Notes under the pieces: model-generated
What the model saw: the letters and a program-made list of their open reading frames with translations, nothing else
What the model was told of the DNA's origin: nothing
The model's database searches: none
In this document: positions 1-5,845 of the stretch, piece by piece
Layout of the letters: the number at the start of each line of letters is the position of its first letter
How positions within the stretch are numbered: the stretch's first letter is position 1
IMG/VR virus record: IMGVR_UViG_3300035698_006929
Span: 1 to 27,196 of that record
Length of the DNA stretch: 27,196 nucleotides
Reading direction: 5' to 3' (one strand)
From: a virus
Position numbers and translations under genes: made by a program

Positions 1-5
1 CCAAA

Positions 6-11
6 CCTCCT
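6..11 (-). promoter_or_regulatory. Ribosome binding site of the next leftward gene
   Basis: On the minus strand this reads AGGAGG. It lies just downstream of the stop codon of the leftward gene that ends at 17, and only five bases remain before the window edge. The start codon of a further leftward gene should therefore lie just outside the window, making the left-edge gene part of a leftward operon. Confidence 0.6.
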
Positions 12-16
12 GTGTG

Positions 17-502
17 TTAATCTACCTTGGAGTATTCCCCGCCCCCGACGTCGGTTGCGGGCGCCGCGCCATCGTGACGCCACAGCGTGCGACTTGGACA
101 CCGCAAATGCCCGTGCAGGTCCATAATCTCACCATCGACGAGCACGACGGGCTGACCGTAACTCGATTCTGCCCGATCTGTCGTCGTTACCGTTACTGTG
201 TGCCCGTGCAGACGAGGCAAGCATGCCAAACGGGCAGCCTCGTACCACCAGTGCCACGGCAAGGCCGGTATCTCGATCTCCTCTGTTTGGATCCACCCCG
301 CGCCGTACACTCCGCGATAGACCTTGCCGTCAGCGCGATCATACACGATCCCGGCTCGGCCGTGTTGACGGATCACGCCGCCGTAACCGTGCTCGACCAA
401 ATCCAGCGTGATCCCGTTGACATCTACCACGGCGATGGTGACACTGCCCGCCTCGTCGCCCGGTTGCGTTCGCGTCTCGATCCATGTCGCTGCTGCTTTC
501 AT
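17..502 (-). CDS. Hypothetical 161-aa protein, leftward
   Basis: I do not recognise this protein. The leftward frame is chosen because its ATG (500-502) is preceded by GGAGG (510-514 on the plus strand) at a 7-base spacing, whereas the long rightward frame over the same DNA has no ribosome binding site. The product is soluble and mixed alpha/beta in appearance, with a Trp-rich patch near residues 82-86 (PWHWWYEA) and no signal peptide or membrane segment. It is the only leftward gene seen, diverges from the late genes, and is followed by another Shine-Dalgarno sequence, so it probably belongs to an early or regulatory operon. Function unknown. Confidence 0.65.
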   Translation of the reverse strand: MKAAATWIETRTQPGDEAGSVTIAVVDVNGITLDLVEHGYGGVIRQHGRAGIVYDRADGKVYRGVYGAGWIQTEEIEIPALPWHWWYEAARLACLPRLHGHTVTVTTTDRAESSYGQPVVLVDGEIMDLHGHLRCPSRTLWRHDGAAPATDVGGGEYSKVD

Positions 503-545
503 TTTCCGACCTCCGTGTTGTGTCTGTCACTAATGATTTGAGGAC

Positions 546-574
546 ACTCTGATCACAAAGGGGGTTTGCGTCAA
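546..574 (-). promoter_or_regulatory. Candidate sigma-70 promoter, leftward
   Basis: On the minus strand: TTGACG (569-574), exactly 17 bases, then CAGAGT (546-551). The -35 box matches five of six consensus bases; the -10 box is weak (three of six). Transcription would start near 539 and give a leader of about 36 bases before the ATG at 502. The 17-base spacer contains CAAACCCCCTTTG (minus-strand reading), which recurs inside terS at 889-901. Confidence 0.4.
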
Positions 575-605
575 GAACTTTCTCAACATTTTTTTTGCCG
601 CACTG

Positions 606-634
606 TTGACACCAATATACATCCGTGATATACC
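606..634 (+). promoter_or_regulatory. Candidate sigma-70 promoter for the rightward operon
   Basis: TTGACA (606-611) is a perfect -35 box. It is followed after 17 bases by TATACC (629-634), which shares the first four bases of the -10 consensus. Orientation and place fit a promoter for terS and the genes behind it. A second -10-like TATACT lies at 665-670 but has no convincing -35. Confidence 0.5.
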
Positions 635-775
635 CCCTCGCTCATGACCACTGACCGACCACCTTATACTATACTATCTGGTAGTACCTTCTCTCTTATA
701 TATAAAAAGAACTACTTATCTATAGACCAGTACGACCGGCCGACTACAGACCTAGGATAGGAGGATAACCGATCT

Positions 776-1600
776 ATGAGCAAGGCAGGCAAGCAGCCAA
801 CCAGTCCTCCACCGGGCAAGGCGGTCAACTCTCTGGAGGTCCACGTACCAAGCCAGACACCCGATCATACACCCATCCCAAGCAATGACAAACCCCCTTT
901 GCAGGAGACCGATGGCGACGGCGCCCAACTGACAATAGGACCTCTCTTGACAATAGGCGATCGTCAGGCGCGGGCGCGTTGCCTGGAGATCCTCCGGGCC
1001 TTGGCCGAGCACCTCGGAGTGCACCGACTGGCGTTTGCACAGACCGGCGCCGATTGGATGGAGCTCGGTGGGATCCGTCACCGTTATCCCGAGTTTAATG
1101 AGACGTACACCCTGTTAAGGGATTGGGCGGCCGAATGGCGACTCCGGGCTGCGGACGACTCCACGTATGAGCGGGCCGTCGTCGGCTGGCTGGAGCCAGT
1201 CTATCGTAACGAGAGCGACGGGGATGGAGGATCGCATCCGGTCGTCGCCGGCTACGTCCGGAGGTACTCGGACAAGGCCCTGGAGCTGTACCTGCGCGCC
1301 TATCACGCGAGGTACAAGGAGCGTGGCGACGGCGCCGACCAGGCCAAGGGGTTTCAGTATGTGATCGTGATGCCGCCGCCGGCCCCCGCAGCCGGCCGGA
1401 TCCTGCCCGATCCCGGGCCCGCGACGGTCGAAATGGCATCCAAAGCGCATCCGGACGGGGGGGAGATCGCGGAAAAGGCCGCAAAACAAGGGGTTTCAGG
1501 TCGAGGGTCAGTGGATTGCGTATCCACTGACCCACCTCGACCGGCCTGCATACCAGGCACCGTCCGGTCTGAGAGCAGTGGGGATGGGGAGAGCGAGTGA
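776..1600 (+). CDS. terS: Terminase small subunit-like protein
   Basis: TerS recognises phage DNA and hands it to the TerL motor for packaging into the procapsid. Three things support the call. An N-terminal helical segment (about residues 62-120) has the helix-turn-helix layout of phage small terminases, ending in the 'peFn.ty' pattern. Residues 132-143 (ERAVVGWLEPVY) and 164-182 (YSDKALELYLRAYHARYKE) match the C-terminal pattern of the family, where a charged 'YSD..L..YL.A..P..Y' helix follows a variable loop. It also starts the late gene order. The first 55 residues are Pro-rich and probably disordered, and the C-terminal 70 are low-complexity. At 274 aa it is long for the family. The ATG follows AGGAGG by 11 bases. 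Its stop overlaps the next ATG (TGATG). The 3' end carries a strong inverted repeat. Assignment is by pattern, not search. Confidence 0.6.
   Translation: MSKAGKQPTSPPPGKAVNSLEVHVPSQTPDHTPIPSNDKPPLQETDGDGAQLTIGPLLTIGDRQARARCLEILRALAEHLGVHRLAFAQTGADWMELGGIRHRYPEFNETYTLLRDWAAEWRLRAADDSTYERAVVGWLEPVYRNESDGDGGSHPVVAGYVRRYSDKALELYLRAYHARYKERGDGADQAKGFQYVIVMPPPAPAAGRILPDPGPATVEMASKAHPDGGEIAEKAAKQGVSGRGSVDCVSTDPPRPACIPGTVRSESSGDGESE
930..957 (+). repeat. Two 10-bp direct repeats in terS
   Basis: TGACAATAGG occurs at 930-939 and again at 948-957, an 18-base period that encodes the LTIG..LTIG repeat near residues 52-60. Short repeats inside small-terminase genes can be packaging-recognition elements, but two copies in a coding region can also arise by slippage. 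Confidence 0.4.
1499..1542. repeat. 18-bp inverted repeat in the 3' end of terS
   Basis: GGTCGAGG (1499-1506) and GTCAGTGGAT (1507-1516) pair with ATCCACTGAC (1522-1531) and CCTCGACC (1535-1542). The loop is TGCGT (1517-1521), and a single 3-base bulge (CCA, 1532-1534) separates the two helices. All 18 pairs are Watson-Crick. It lies inside the reading frame near codons 242-256 of terS. There is no T tract after it, so it is not an ordinary terminator. A DNA or RNA recognition element, such as a packaging site, is the natural guess. Confidence 0.75.
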
Positions 1601-1776
1601 TGGCAGCAGCGCGAGAGCTGGGGGGGATTTACGATTCTGCTCAGAGACCCCCGGCCGGGACCACGCGGGCGGCGAGGGGGTACACTACCACCTATACCCC
1701 CTTCGTCCACGCCCGAGGCCTTCGCCCACTCATGTGGACCTGCCCTGTAATTTTTTTTTATCTGGAGGCAATGTGA
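1600..1776 (+). CDS. Small 58-aa hypothetical ORF coupled to terS
   Basis: The ATG at 1600 overlaps the terS stop (TGATG) and has GGGGAGAG just upstream. The frame runs to TGA at 1774-1776, overlapping the GTG start of the radical SAM gene. The product begins MAAARELGGIYDSAQRPP and ends in a hydrophobic CPVIFFYLEAM. I recognise no domain. The stop-start overlaps at both ends favour a real coupled ORF. The main oddity is a run of nine T (1751-1759) positioned as a U-UUU-UUU slippery heptamer; a -1 shift there would join this frame to the radical SAM frame. It could equally be untranslated spacer. Confidence 0.4.
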   Translation: MAAARELGGIYDSAQRPPAGTTRAARGYTTTYTPFVHARGLRPLMWTCPVIFFYLEAM

Positions 1777-2681
1777 ATTCTGTTTCCGTCGATGTATTTT
1801 CCTCAGATATATTGCGGGTATTTCCTCGTAGGATCAAGAACTCGACACCAGACGATTCTCAGGTACGCGTGGGTTTACCGACATGGTTTGACGAGGCAAG
1901 AGCCGTGATGATTTCCGTTTCGTTCACCTGGGACATTCTTGACGGCACCGTTGACAAGTTGTTGAGTGAATGGGATCGCGTTGCGCCGGTCGAGGTTGGC
2001 GGTCCAGCTTACGATGACGGTGGCGCTGAGTTTGTACCTGGGGCGTGGATCAAGAAAGGCTACGTCATCACATCGAGGGGATGCCCGAACAGCTGTTGGT
2101 TCTGCGATGCGTGGAAGCGCGAAGGTCACATCATGCGCGAGTTGCCGATACGTGATGGGTGTGATGTGTTGGACAGCAATCTTCTAGCGTGCTCATGGGA
2201 CCACTTTTGCGGCGTGATCGAGATGTTGAAGCGTCAAAAGGAGCCATCGAAGTTCACGGGCGGTCTTGAGCCTGCCAGATTGACTCGGGAGCACGTTGAG
2301 AAGCTGACCGAGTTGACCATCGAGCAGTTGTTCATGGCCTACGACACGCCTTCCGATTGGGAACCATTGCAGGATGCGGCGGCGCTTTTGGATGAGGCGG
2401 GACTGATAAGGCGCTGCGTCGACGGCACCGATCACCGGAAAGGCTGCTTTGTGCTATGCGGTTGGCCGCGTGACACCTTTTCGGAGGCTGACATGCGCAT
2501 TGCCCGCGTGATGTCTCTCGGGTTGCGTCCGTTCGCCAATGTTTACCGTGGAAGGGACGGGCTTCGCGACCCCGCGTGGGCACGTTGGGAGAGAATCAGG
2601 AAACGACCTGCACTTTTGGGCCACATATCGGCCCCTACCCCCAGAATTTTTTCAAAATCGAGTGGTGTTGAGAATGGTTGA
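1773..2681 (+). CDS. Phage radical SAM superfamily protein
   Basis: Radical SAM enzymes bind a 4Fe-4S cluster through CxxxCxxC and cleave S-adenosylmethionine to start radical chemistry. The motif is visible as Cys104, Cys108 and Cys111 in GCPNSCWFC, preceded by KKGYVITSR. The sequence resembles a phage-carried family whose members share an early 'FPRR.K..PDD' stretch, an 'SFTWD' segment, the Cys motif with 'REGHIMRELPI', 'DSNLLACS', 'LKRQK...FTGGLE', 'FMAYDTP' and 'FVLCGWP.DT'. All are present here. The substrate of that family is unknown to me. I chose GTG 1773 because GGAGG lies at 1764-1768 and family similarity begins shortly after; the frame is open further upstream but reads as non-protein there. 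The C-terminus after 'RKRPALLGHI' looks atypical and runs into the methylase fragment. Confidence 0.85.
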   Translation: MNSVSVDVFSSDILRVFPRRIKNSTPDDSQVRVGLPTWFDEARAVMISVSFTWDILDGTVDKLLSEWDRVAPVEVGGPAYDDGGAEFVPGAWIKKGYVITSRGCPNSCWFCDAWKREGHIMRELPIRDGCDVLDSNLLACSWDHFCGVIEMLKRQKEPSKFTGGLEPARLTREHVEKLTELTIEQLFMAYDTPSDWEPLQDAAALLDEAGLIRRCVDGTDHRKGCFVLCGWPRDTFSEADMRIARVMSLGLRPFANVYRGRDGLRDPAWARWERIRKRPALLGHISAPTPRIFSKSSGVENG

Positions 2682-2913
2682 CTTGTGCGCGCTGGTCACG
2701 ATGCCAGAGCACAACCTGATTTTGGACCCGTTCGCGGGAAGCGGCACGACGGGCGTTGCGTGCGCAGAACTTGGTTTGCCGTGCGTGCTGATCGAGAAGG
2801 ATGGTCATTCGGTAGAGATTGCAGGTGCCCGCGTGATGTGCGCGGAGTACATCGAACTGGCGAAGAAACGGACGTCGCAAATGGGGCTGTTCGCGCAGGG
2901 GAGTTCAAACTAA
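2674..2913 (+). pseudogene. C-terminal fragment of a DNA methyltransferase
   Basis: The 79-aa product carries the SAM-binding motif of beta-type N6-adenine/N4-cytosine methylases (LILDPFAGSGTTGVACAE) followed by the usual 'G.pcvliEkd....iAgaRv' strand-helix. The catalytic DPPY/SPPY motif and target-recognition part, which precede this segment in the family, are missing. I saw no such motif in the radical SAM gene upstream. The ATG at 2674 overlaps the radical SAM stop (2679-2681), so it would be translationally coupled, with only a weak GTTGAGA before it. Methylase-like sequence may begin a little upstream, around 2640, inside the radical SAM tail in this frame. That suggests a deletion or recombination junction. 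Either a remnant or a functional half-protein; catalysis alone is unlikely. Confidence 0.65.
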
Positions 2914-2922
2914 AGGAGCAGC

Positions 2923-3090
2923 ATGAAGAAGGCAGCATTCAGGTACGACATTGATGCGTTGGACGAAAAGAGCCGCAAGGTTTTCGAAAACAACCTTGGC
3001 AAAGAGTTGAGGAAGGCAGGGTTTTCATTCCAAGGATCTGGGTATGACCTGACAACCAAGGAGCGAGACATCACATGGACGAAGGCATGA
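2923..3090 (+). CDS. Small 55-aa hypothetical protein
   Basis: The ATG at 2923 follows AAGGAG (2913-2918), 10 bases after the preceding stop. The product starts MKKAAFRYDIDALDEKSRK, is highly charged and looks like a compact alpha/beta domain (a helical DEKSRKVFENNLGKELRKAG segment followed by short strands). No domain recognised. Its ribosome binding site and normal amino-acid composition make it a believable gene. It sits between the methylase fragment and the RNA ligase. Bases 3091-3145 behind it hold nothing but the next ribosome binding site. Confidence 0.6.
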   Translation: MKKAAFRYDIDALDEKSRKVFENNLGKELRKAGFSFQGSGYDLTTKERDITWTKA

Positions 3091-3145
3091 ACACCGTCTT
3101 GGGAACTGGTGGACTTACAGCACGTACTACAAGGAGTGATAGACC

Positions 3146-3799
3146 ATGAACGAGACAGAGTTTCAGGCATTTCCGAAGATCGCAAGGTACAGCCGGGAAG
3201 TGATCGTTACCGAGAAAATCGACGGCACGAATGCCCAAGTGATGGTGGTTGAAACCGATGGCTTCCCTTGCGAGGGGGCCAGCTCCGTATTCGAGCAAGA
3301 CGGATTGGCGCTGTTAGTCGGCAGCCGCAAGCGGTGGATCACGCCCGAAACCGACAATTTCGGGTTTGCCCGATGGGCGCGTGATAACGCCGAGGAATTG
3401 CTCACGCTCGGGCCGGGACGCCACTTCGGAGAATGGTGGGGGAGCGGGATTCAGCGCGGGTACGGGTTGGAGAATGGGGAGAAGCGGTTCAGCCTGTTCA
3501 ACGTCGTGCGCTGGTGCAAGCACGGTGACACGCCGCAACAGATTCCGTGTGGCGATCCGCGCACGGTCAAGATGCAAGACGTTCTCCCGGCCTGCGTTGG
3601 ATTGGTGCCCGTGTTGTGGCGCGGACTGTTTAACGACCTGGACGTGACGTGGATATTGGCTGACATTGCTAAATGGGGGAGTCAGGCGGCACCGCGATTC
3701 ATGCACCCAGAGGGGGTTGTCATCTTTCACGTTGCGGGCTGCGTGTGGTTCAAGAAGACGCTTGACCATGACGGCGAACCGAAATCGAAGCGGAGGTGA
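3146..3799 (+). CDS. RNA ligase-family nucleotidyltransferase
   Basis: ATP-dependent RNA ligases seal breaks in RNA through a covalent lysyl-AMP. The family motifs appear in order: motif I EKIDGTNA with nucleophile Lys24, a GSRKRWI segment at 59-65, motif III FGEW at 94-97, motif IV PEGVV at 188-192, and motif V around Lys203-Lys204. The length, 217 aa, is that of a minimal catalytic domain without accessory domains. The ATG follows AAGGAG (3131-3136) by nine bases. Phage RNA ligases commonly repair tRNAs cut by host anticodon nucleases. No kinase or phosphatase partner is visible here, so that role is an inference. It lies in the accessory block between terS and terL. Confidence 0.8.
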   Translation: MNETEFQAFPKIARYSREVIVTEKIDGTNAQVMVVETDGFPCEGASSVFEQDGLALLVGSRKRWITPETDNFGFARWARDNAEELLTLGPGRHFGEWWGSGIQRGYGLENGEKRFSLFNVVRWCKHGDTPQQIPCGDPRTVKMQDVLPACVGLVPVLWRGLFNDLDVTWILADIAKWGSQAAPRFMHPEGVVIFHVAGCVWFKKTLDHDGEPKSKRR

Positions 3800-3847
3800 C
3801 GTGGGGCGCCGCGCCGAGTCTACAAAGAGAGGACGTGAGAATCCAAA

Positions 3848-3900
3848 TCCCCCGGCCGTCGGAAGGGCTGCTTGCGGCACAAAGTACGGCGGTCGGGGGA
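3848..3900 (+). other. 13-bp GC-rich RNA hairpin before the ParB-like gene
   Basis: Bases 3848-3860 (TCCCCCGGCCGTC) pair with 3888-3900 (GGCGGTCGGGGGA) as RNA: 13 pairs, two of them G-U, with a 27-base loop. No T tract follows. It ends 11 bases before the AGGAG (3912-3916) of the next gene. The 124-base gap 3800-3923 otherwise holds no convincing gene. The hairpin could act in translation control, RNA processing or U-independent termination. Confidence 0.6.
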
Positions 3901-3923
3901 GCGGGGCCAACAGGAGAGACGAT

Positions 3924-4751
3924 ATGGACACACCGACACACTTCACGGATCAGATGATGATCGAGCAGCAACGCGAGATGGATGAAACCCAAAAGTTCCT
4001 GCAATCGTTGATTGGGGCGATCGTCGTCGTTCCGTCCCTGAAGCCGAGGATTGCGGGGTATGCCCCGACGCCGAAGGGGTGGGAGTACAAGATCACGGAG
4101 GTCGACGACCTGGGGCCGACGTCGATCGGCGGGAGGTTTGTCGGGATGCGAGCCATGGCATGGCGCCACAACGGGGAAAATGTCGTAGACCGGATGCGCG
4201 TTCCGGGGTTGATTGTGATGACCTCGTACACGCATGAGACGACTCGCAAGGAAGCCTTGGATCGGTGCGCGAAGAATATTGCCGTTCGGTTTGATGAAAC
4301 GCAAATGCGTGACCTGGATGTTCCGGATACATCTGGCCGCATTTGGACCGTGCGCGAGGACAGGACGGGTGTTTACAAGTCTTCGCCAAGCAGCGTGAAG
4401 GTCCCGTTCCGAAAAGAGTTTCTGGCCGACAACTTCTGTATTATCGACGATGATGCGTGGTCGATCCCGCGCCTGATCCAACTGGCCAAGGAAGCGAATC
4501 TCCAGCCGTTCGCCATCCCGCTCATTCACATCAACGTGGATATCAGTATGAACAGCGCGAGAACCATGATCGACCTCGTAGAACATGCGTACCGGATTGC
4601 GCATGCTGATCTGCAGTACCCGATCATCCTGTCACCGTTGGGCACCGTGCTTGACGGCTGGCACCGGATCATGCGGGCGATACTCGAAGAGAAGGAAACG
4701 ACCCTGGCAGTGCGGTTCGAGACGATGCCGCCGTGCGACAGTGCAGTGTAG
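3924..4751 (+). CDS. ParB-like (GxHR motif) domain protein
   Basis: The C-terminal part (about residues 195-275) resembles the ParB/sulfiredoxin fold: a run of beta strands with 'FAIPLIHINVD' then 'YPIILSPLGTVLDGWHRIMRAIL', where Asp244-Gly-Trp-His247-Arg248 corresponds to the conserved G-x-H/R-R nucleotide-binding motif. The first 190 residues are not recognised. The ATG at 3924 is chosen over the longer open frame because AGGAG (3912-3916) lies seven bases before it and the upstream translation is low-quality. Phage ParB-like proteins have been linked to DNA binding, nuclease and base-modification contexts. Nearby radical SAM and methylase pieces make nucleic-acid processing plausible, but no specific role can be read here. 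Confidence 0.6.
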   Translation: MDTPTHFTDQMMIEQQREMDETQKFLQSLIGAIVVVPSLKPRIAGYAPTPKGWEYKITEVDDLGPTSIGGRFVGMRAMAWRHNGENVVDRMRVPGLIVMTSYTHETTRKEALDRCAKNIAVRFDETQMRDLDVPDTSGRIWTVREDRTGVYKSSPSSVKVPFRKEFLADNFCIIDDDAWSIPRLIQLAKEANLQPFAIPLIHINVDISMNSARTMIDLVEHAYRIAHADLQYPIILSPLGTVLDGWHRIMRAILEEKETTLAVRFETMPPCDSAV

Positions 4752-4773
4752 ATCAACATAGAAGGGATTGGCC

Positions 4774-5223
4774 ATGCCATCACTGAATCAAGTAAACATC
4801 CTAGGGAACCTGACACGGGACCCGGACGTGCGAGTTCTGAGCAGCGGAACATCATGCTGCGATCTACGGATGGCAGTGAACGAGTCGTACCGGAACAAGG
4901 CGGGGGAGAAGAAGCAGGACACGGTTTTCGTGACCGTGACGGCCTGGGGGAAGCAGGCTGAAGCGTGCGGGAAGTACCTGGCCAAGGGGCGGTTGGTCCT
5001 GATCGAGGGGAAGCTGAAGTTCGACACGTGGGAGAAGGACGGGAAGAAGCAGTCGAAATTGACGGTCACTGCGCAGCGCATTCACTTCATGGGCGGGCGG
5101 GAAGAAGAAGAGTCGCAGGAGCGCGAACCGGCGCCCGCGGCAGGACCGGCACAGCAGGCCGCGGAGATCCCGCCGCCGGTCGTCGAAGGGGATGCAGAGG
5201 AAGAAGAGAACCTGCCGTTCTGA
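4774..5223 (+). CDS. ssb: Single-stranded DNA-binding protein
   Basis: SSB coats single-stranded DNA during replication and recombination. The 149-aa product shows the OB-fold pattern of bacterial and phage SSBs: N-terminal 'LNQVNILGNLTRDPDVR', 'FVTVTAWGKQAEACGKYLAKG', 'LVLIEGKLKFDTW' and 'KLTVTAQRIHFMGG'. A Pro/Ala/Glu-rich linker follows, then an acidic tip EEEENLPF, the partner-binding tail usually written DDDIPF. An in-frame TTG at 4768 exists, but the ATG at 4774 fits the AAGGG at 4762-4766 and the family start. A replication gene in the late region is slightly out of place and marks this block as a mixed accessory or middle-gene module. Confidence 0.93.
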   Translation: MPSLNQVNILGNLTRDPDVRVLSSGTSCCDLRMAVNESYRNKAGEKKQDTVFVTVTAWGKQAEACGKYLAKGRLVLIEGKLKFDTWEKDGKKQSKLTVTAQRIHFMGGREEEESQEREPAPAAGPAQQAAEIPPPVVEGDAEEEENLPF

Positions 5224-5254
5224 GGGGCGGGAGACAGTCTGAAAGGAGTGGTCG

Positions 5255-5617
5255 ATGGCAGACCAGCGACTCGAGATCCAGAAGTTGAAGGGTGAGGTAT
5301 CGCTCCAGTTGGAGCATATCGGCCACCTCGTACACCTGGCAAACGCTCAGGAGAGCGCCCTGAAACAGATCATGCTTCGCGCATCGTCCCAGCACGATGA
5401 GTTGAGGCTGATCCTCATGAAGGCAACGCGGAAGGCAAAGGAGACCTTCGGGGAGATTTGCCAAATCTGCGCGCCGTTCCTGCAGGAGATCGACGACCAG
5501 AACATGCCGGCCGATTTCAAGGCCCAGATCGAAACATACCAGGCCCGAATGAAGGGGATCCTAGCAGCGCGGGGGGAAGGAGAGTCCGATGGCGTTCAAG
5601 GTGAGGCTGGAGGGTGA
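5255..5617 (+). CDS. Hypothetical 120-aa coiled-coil protein
   Basis: No family recognised. The first 75 residues are almost entirely helical with heptad-like spacing (QKLKGEVSLQLEHIGHLVHLA...), suggesting a coiled coil or helical hairpin, followed by a second helical part (FKAQIETYQARMKGILAA). There is no membrane segment or signal. The ATG has AAAGGAG at 5242-5248. The 3' end overlaps the next gene by 29 bases. Location between ssb and terL suggests a small packaging- or replication-associated protein, but that is context only. Confidence 0.65.
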   Translation: MADQRLEIQKLKGEVSLQLEHIGHLVHLANAQESALKQIMLRASSQHDELRLILMKATRKAKETFGEICQICAPFLQEIDDQNMPADFKAQIETYQARMKGILAARGEGESDGVQGEAGG

Positions 5618-5780
5618 CAAGTACAGAGTGATCGACGCAACGACGGGGGAAGTGGCCCTGAACACAAAGACAGGGACCCCTCTTGACGGCGGCGGTCACG
5701 ACTTGAACCACGTTGACCGGGCCGATCGTCAGGCCGGCCACCTGAATGCGTGGGTCGAGAAGCAGCAGGCAGACGAGTAA
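5589..5780 (+). CDS. Hypothetical 63-aa protein
   Basis: A small protein beginning MAFKVRLEGDKYRVIDATTG, which looks like a beta hairpin followed by a loop and a short helix (ADRQAGHLNAWVEKQQ). It starts inside the preceding gene with a good AAGGAG (5577-5582) six bases before its ATG, which supports it being real despite the 29-base overlap. Function unknown. It ends 61 bases before terL, in a leader that folds strongly. Confidence 0.65.
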   Translation: MAFKVRLEGDKYRVIDATTGEVALNTKTGTPLDGGGHDLNHVDRADRQAGHLNAWVEKQQADE

Positions 5781-5814
5781 CATCTACGGGGGGCTTTGTA
5801 GGCCCGTGGCGCGA

Positions 5815-5845
5815 CCGTAGCCGCAACGAAAGGTAGCGGCTATGG
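5815..5845 (+). promoter_or_regulatory. Hairpin enclosing the terL start codon
   Basis: Bases 5815-5824 (CCGTAGCCGC) pair with 5836-5845 (GCGGCTATGG): ten pairs including one G-U. The 11-base loop (5825-5835) holds the AAAGG ribosome binding site, and the AUG (5842-5844) is fully inside the 3' strand of the stem. In RNA this would limit initiation unless melted by an upstream ribosome or bound by a regulator. Confidence 0.65.

Larger units (their letters stand above)
503..775. other. Divergent AT-rich intergenic regulatory region
   Basis: This gap separates the leftward gene from terS and is clearly more AT-rich than the rest of the window. It holds a T8 run near 590, a TATACTATACTAT stretch at 665-677 and a TATATATAAAAA stretch near 700. 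It contains one candidate promoter in each direction (listed separately) and several short GACC repeats between 645 and 735. I see no gene in it. AGGAGG at 759-764 is the ribosome binding site of terS, 11 bases before its ATG. Confidence 0.7.

Noticed and set aside
14-541. Long rightward open frame (175 codons) at the left edge
   Set aside because: It has no ribosome binding site, while the opposite frame at 17-502 has GGAGG at ideal spacing and is followed by another Shine-Dalgarno sequence in the same direction.
1705-1759. GTCCAC/GTGGAC stem followed by T9 as a terminator
   Set aside because: The stem has only six pairs with a 23-base loop and lies 11 bases before the T run, too far for an intrinsic terminator.
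1578-1772. Upstream extension of the radical SAM frame
   Set aside because: The translation (His/Pro/Arg-rich) does not look like protein and family similarity begins after GTG 1773, which has its own GGAGG. It would only be used through a frameshift at the T9 run.
3666-3923. Longer start for the ParB-like gene
   Set aside because: The extra 86 codons overlap the RNA ligase in another frame and give Arg/Gly/Asn-rich sequence; ATG 3924 has a proper ribosome binding site.
3835-3957. Possible 40-aa ORF starting at GTG 3835
   Set aside because: It overlaps the strong hairpin at 3848-3900 and the start of the ParB-like gene, and its sequence is low-complexity. The nearby AGAGAGG is only three bases from the GTG.
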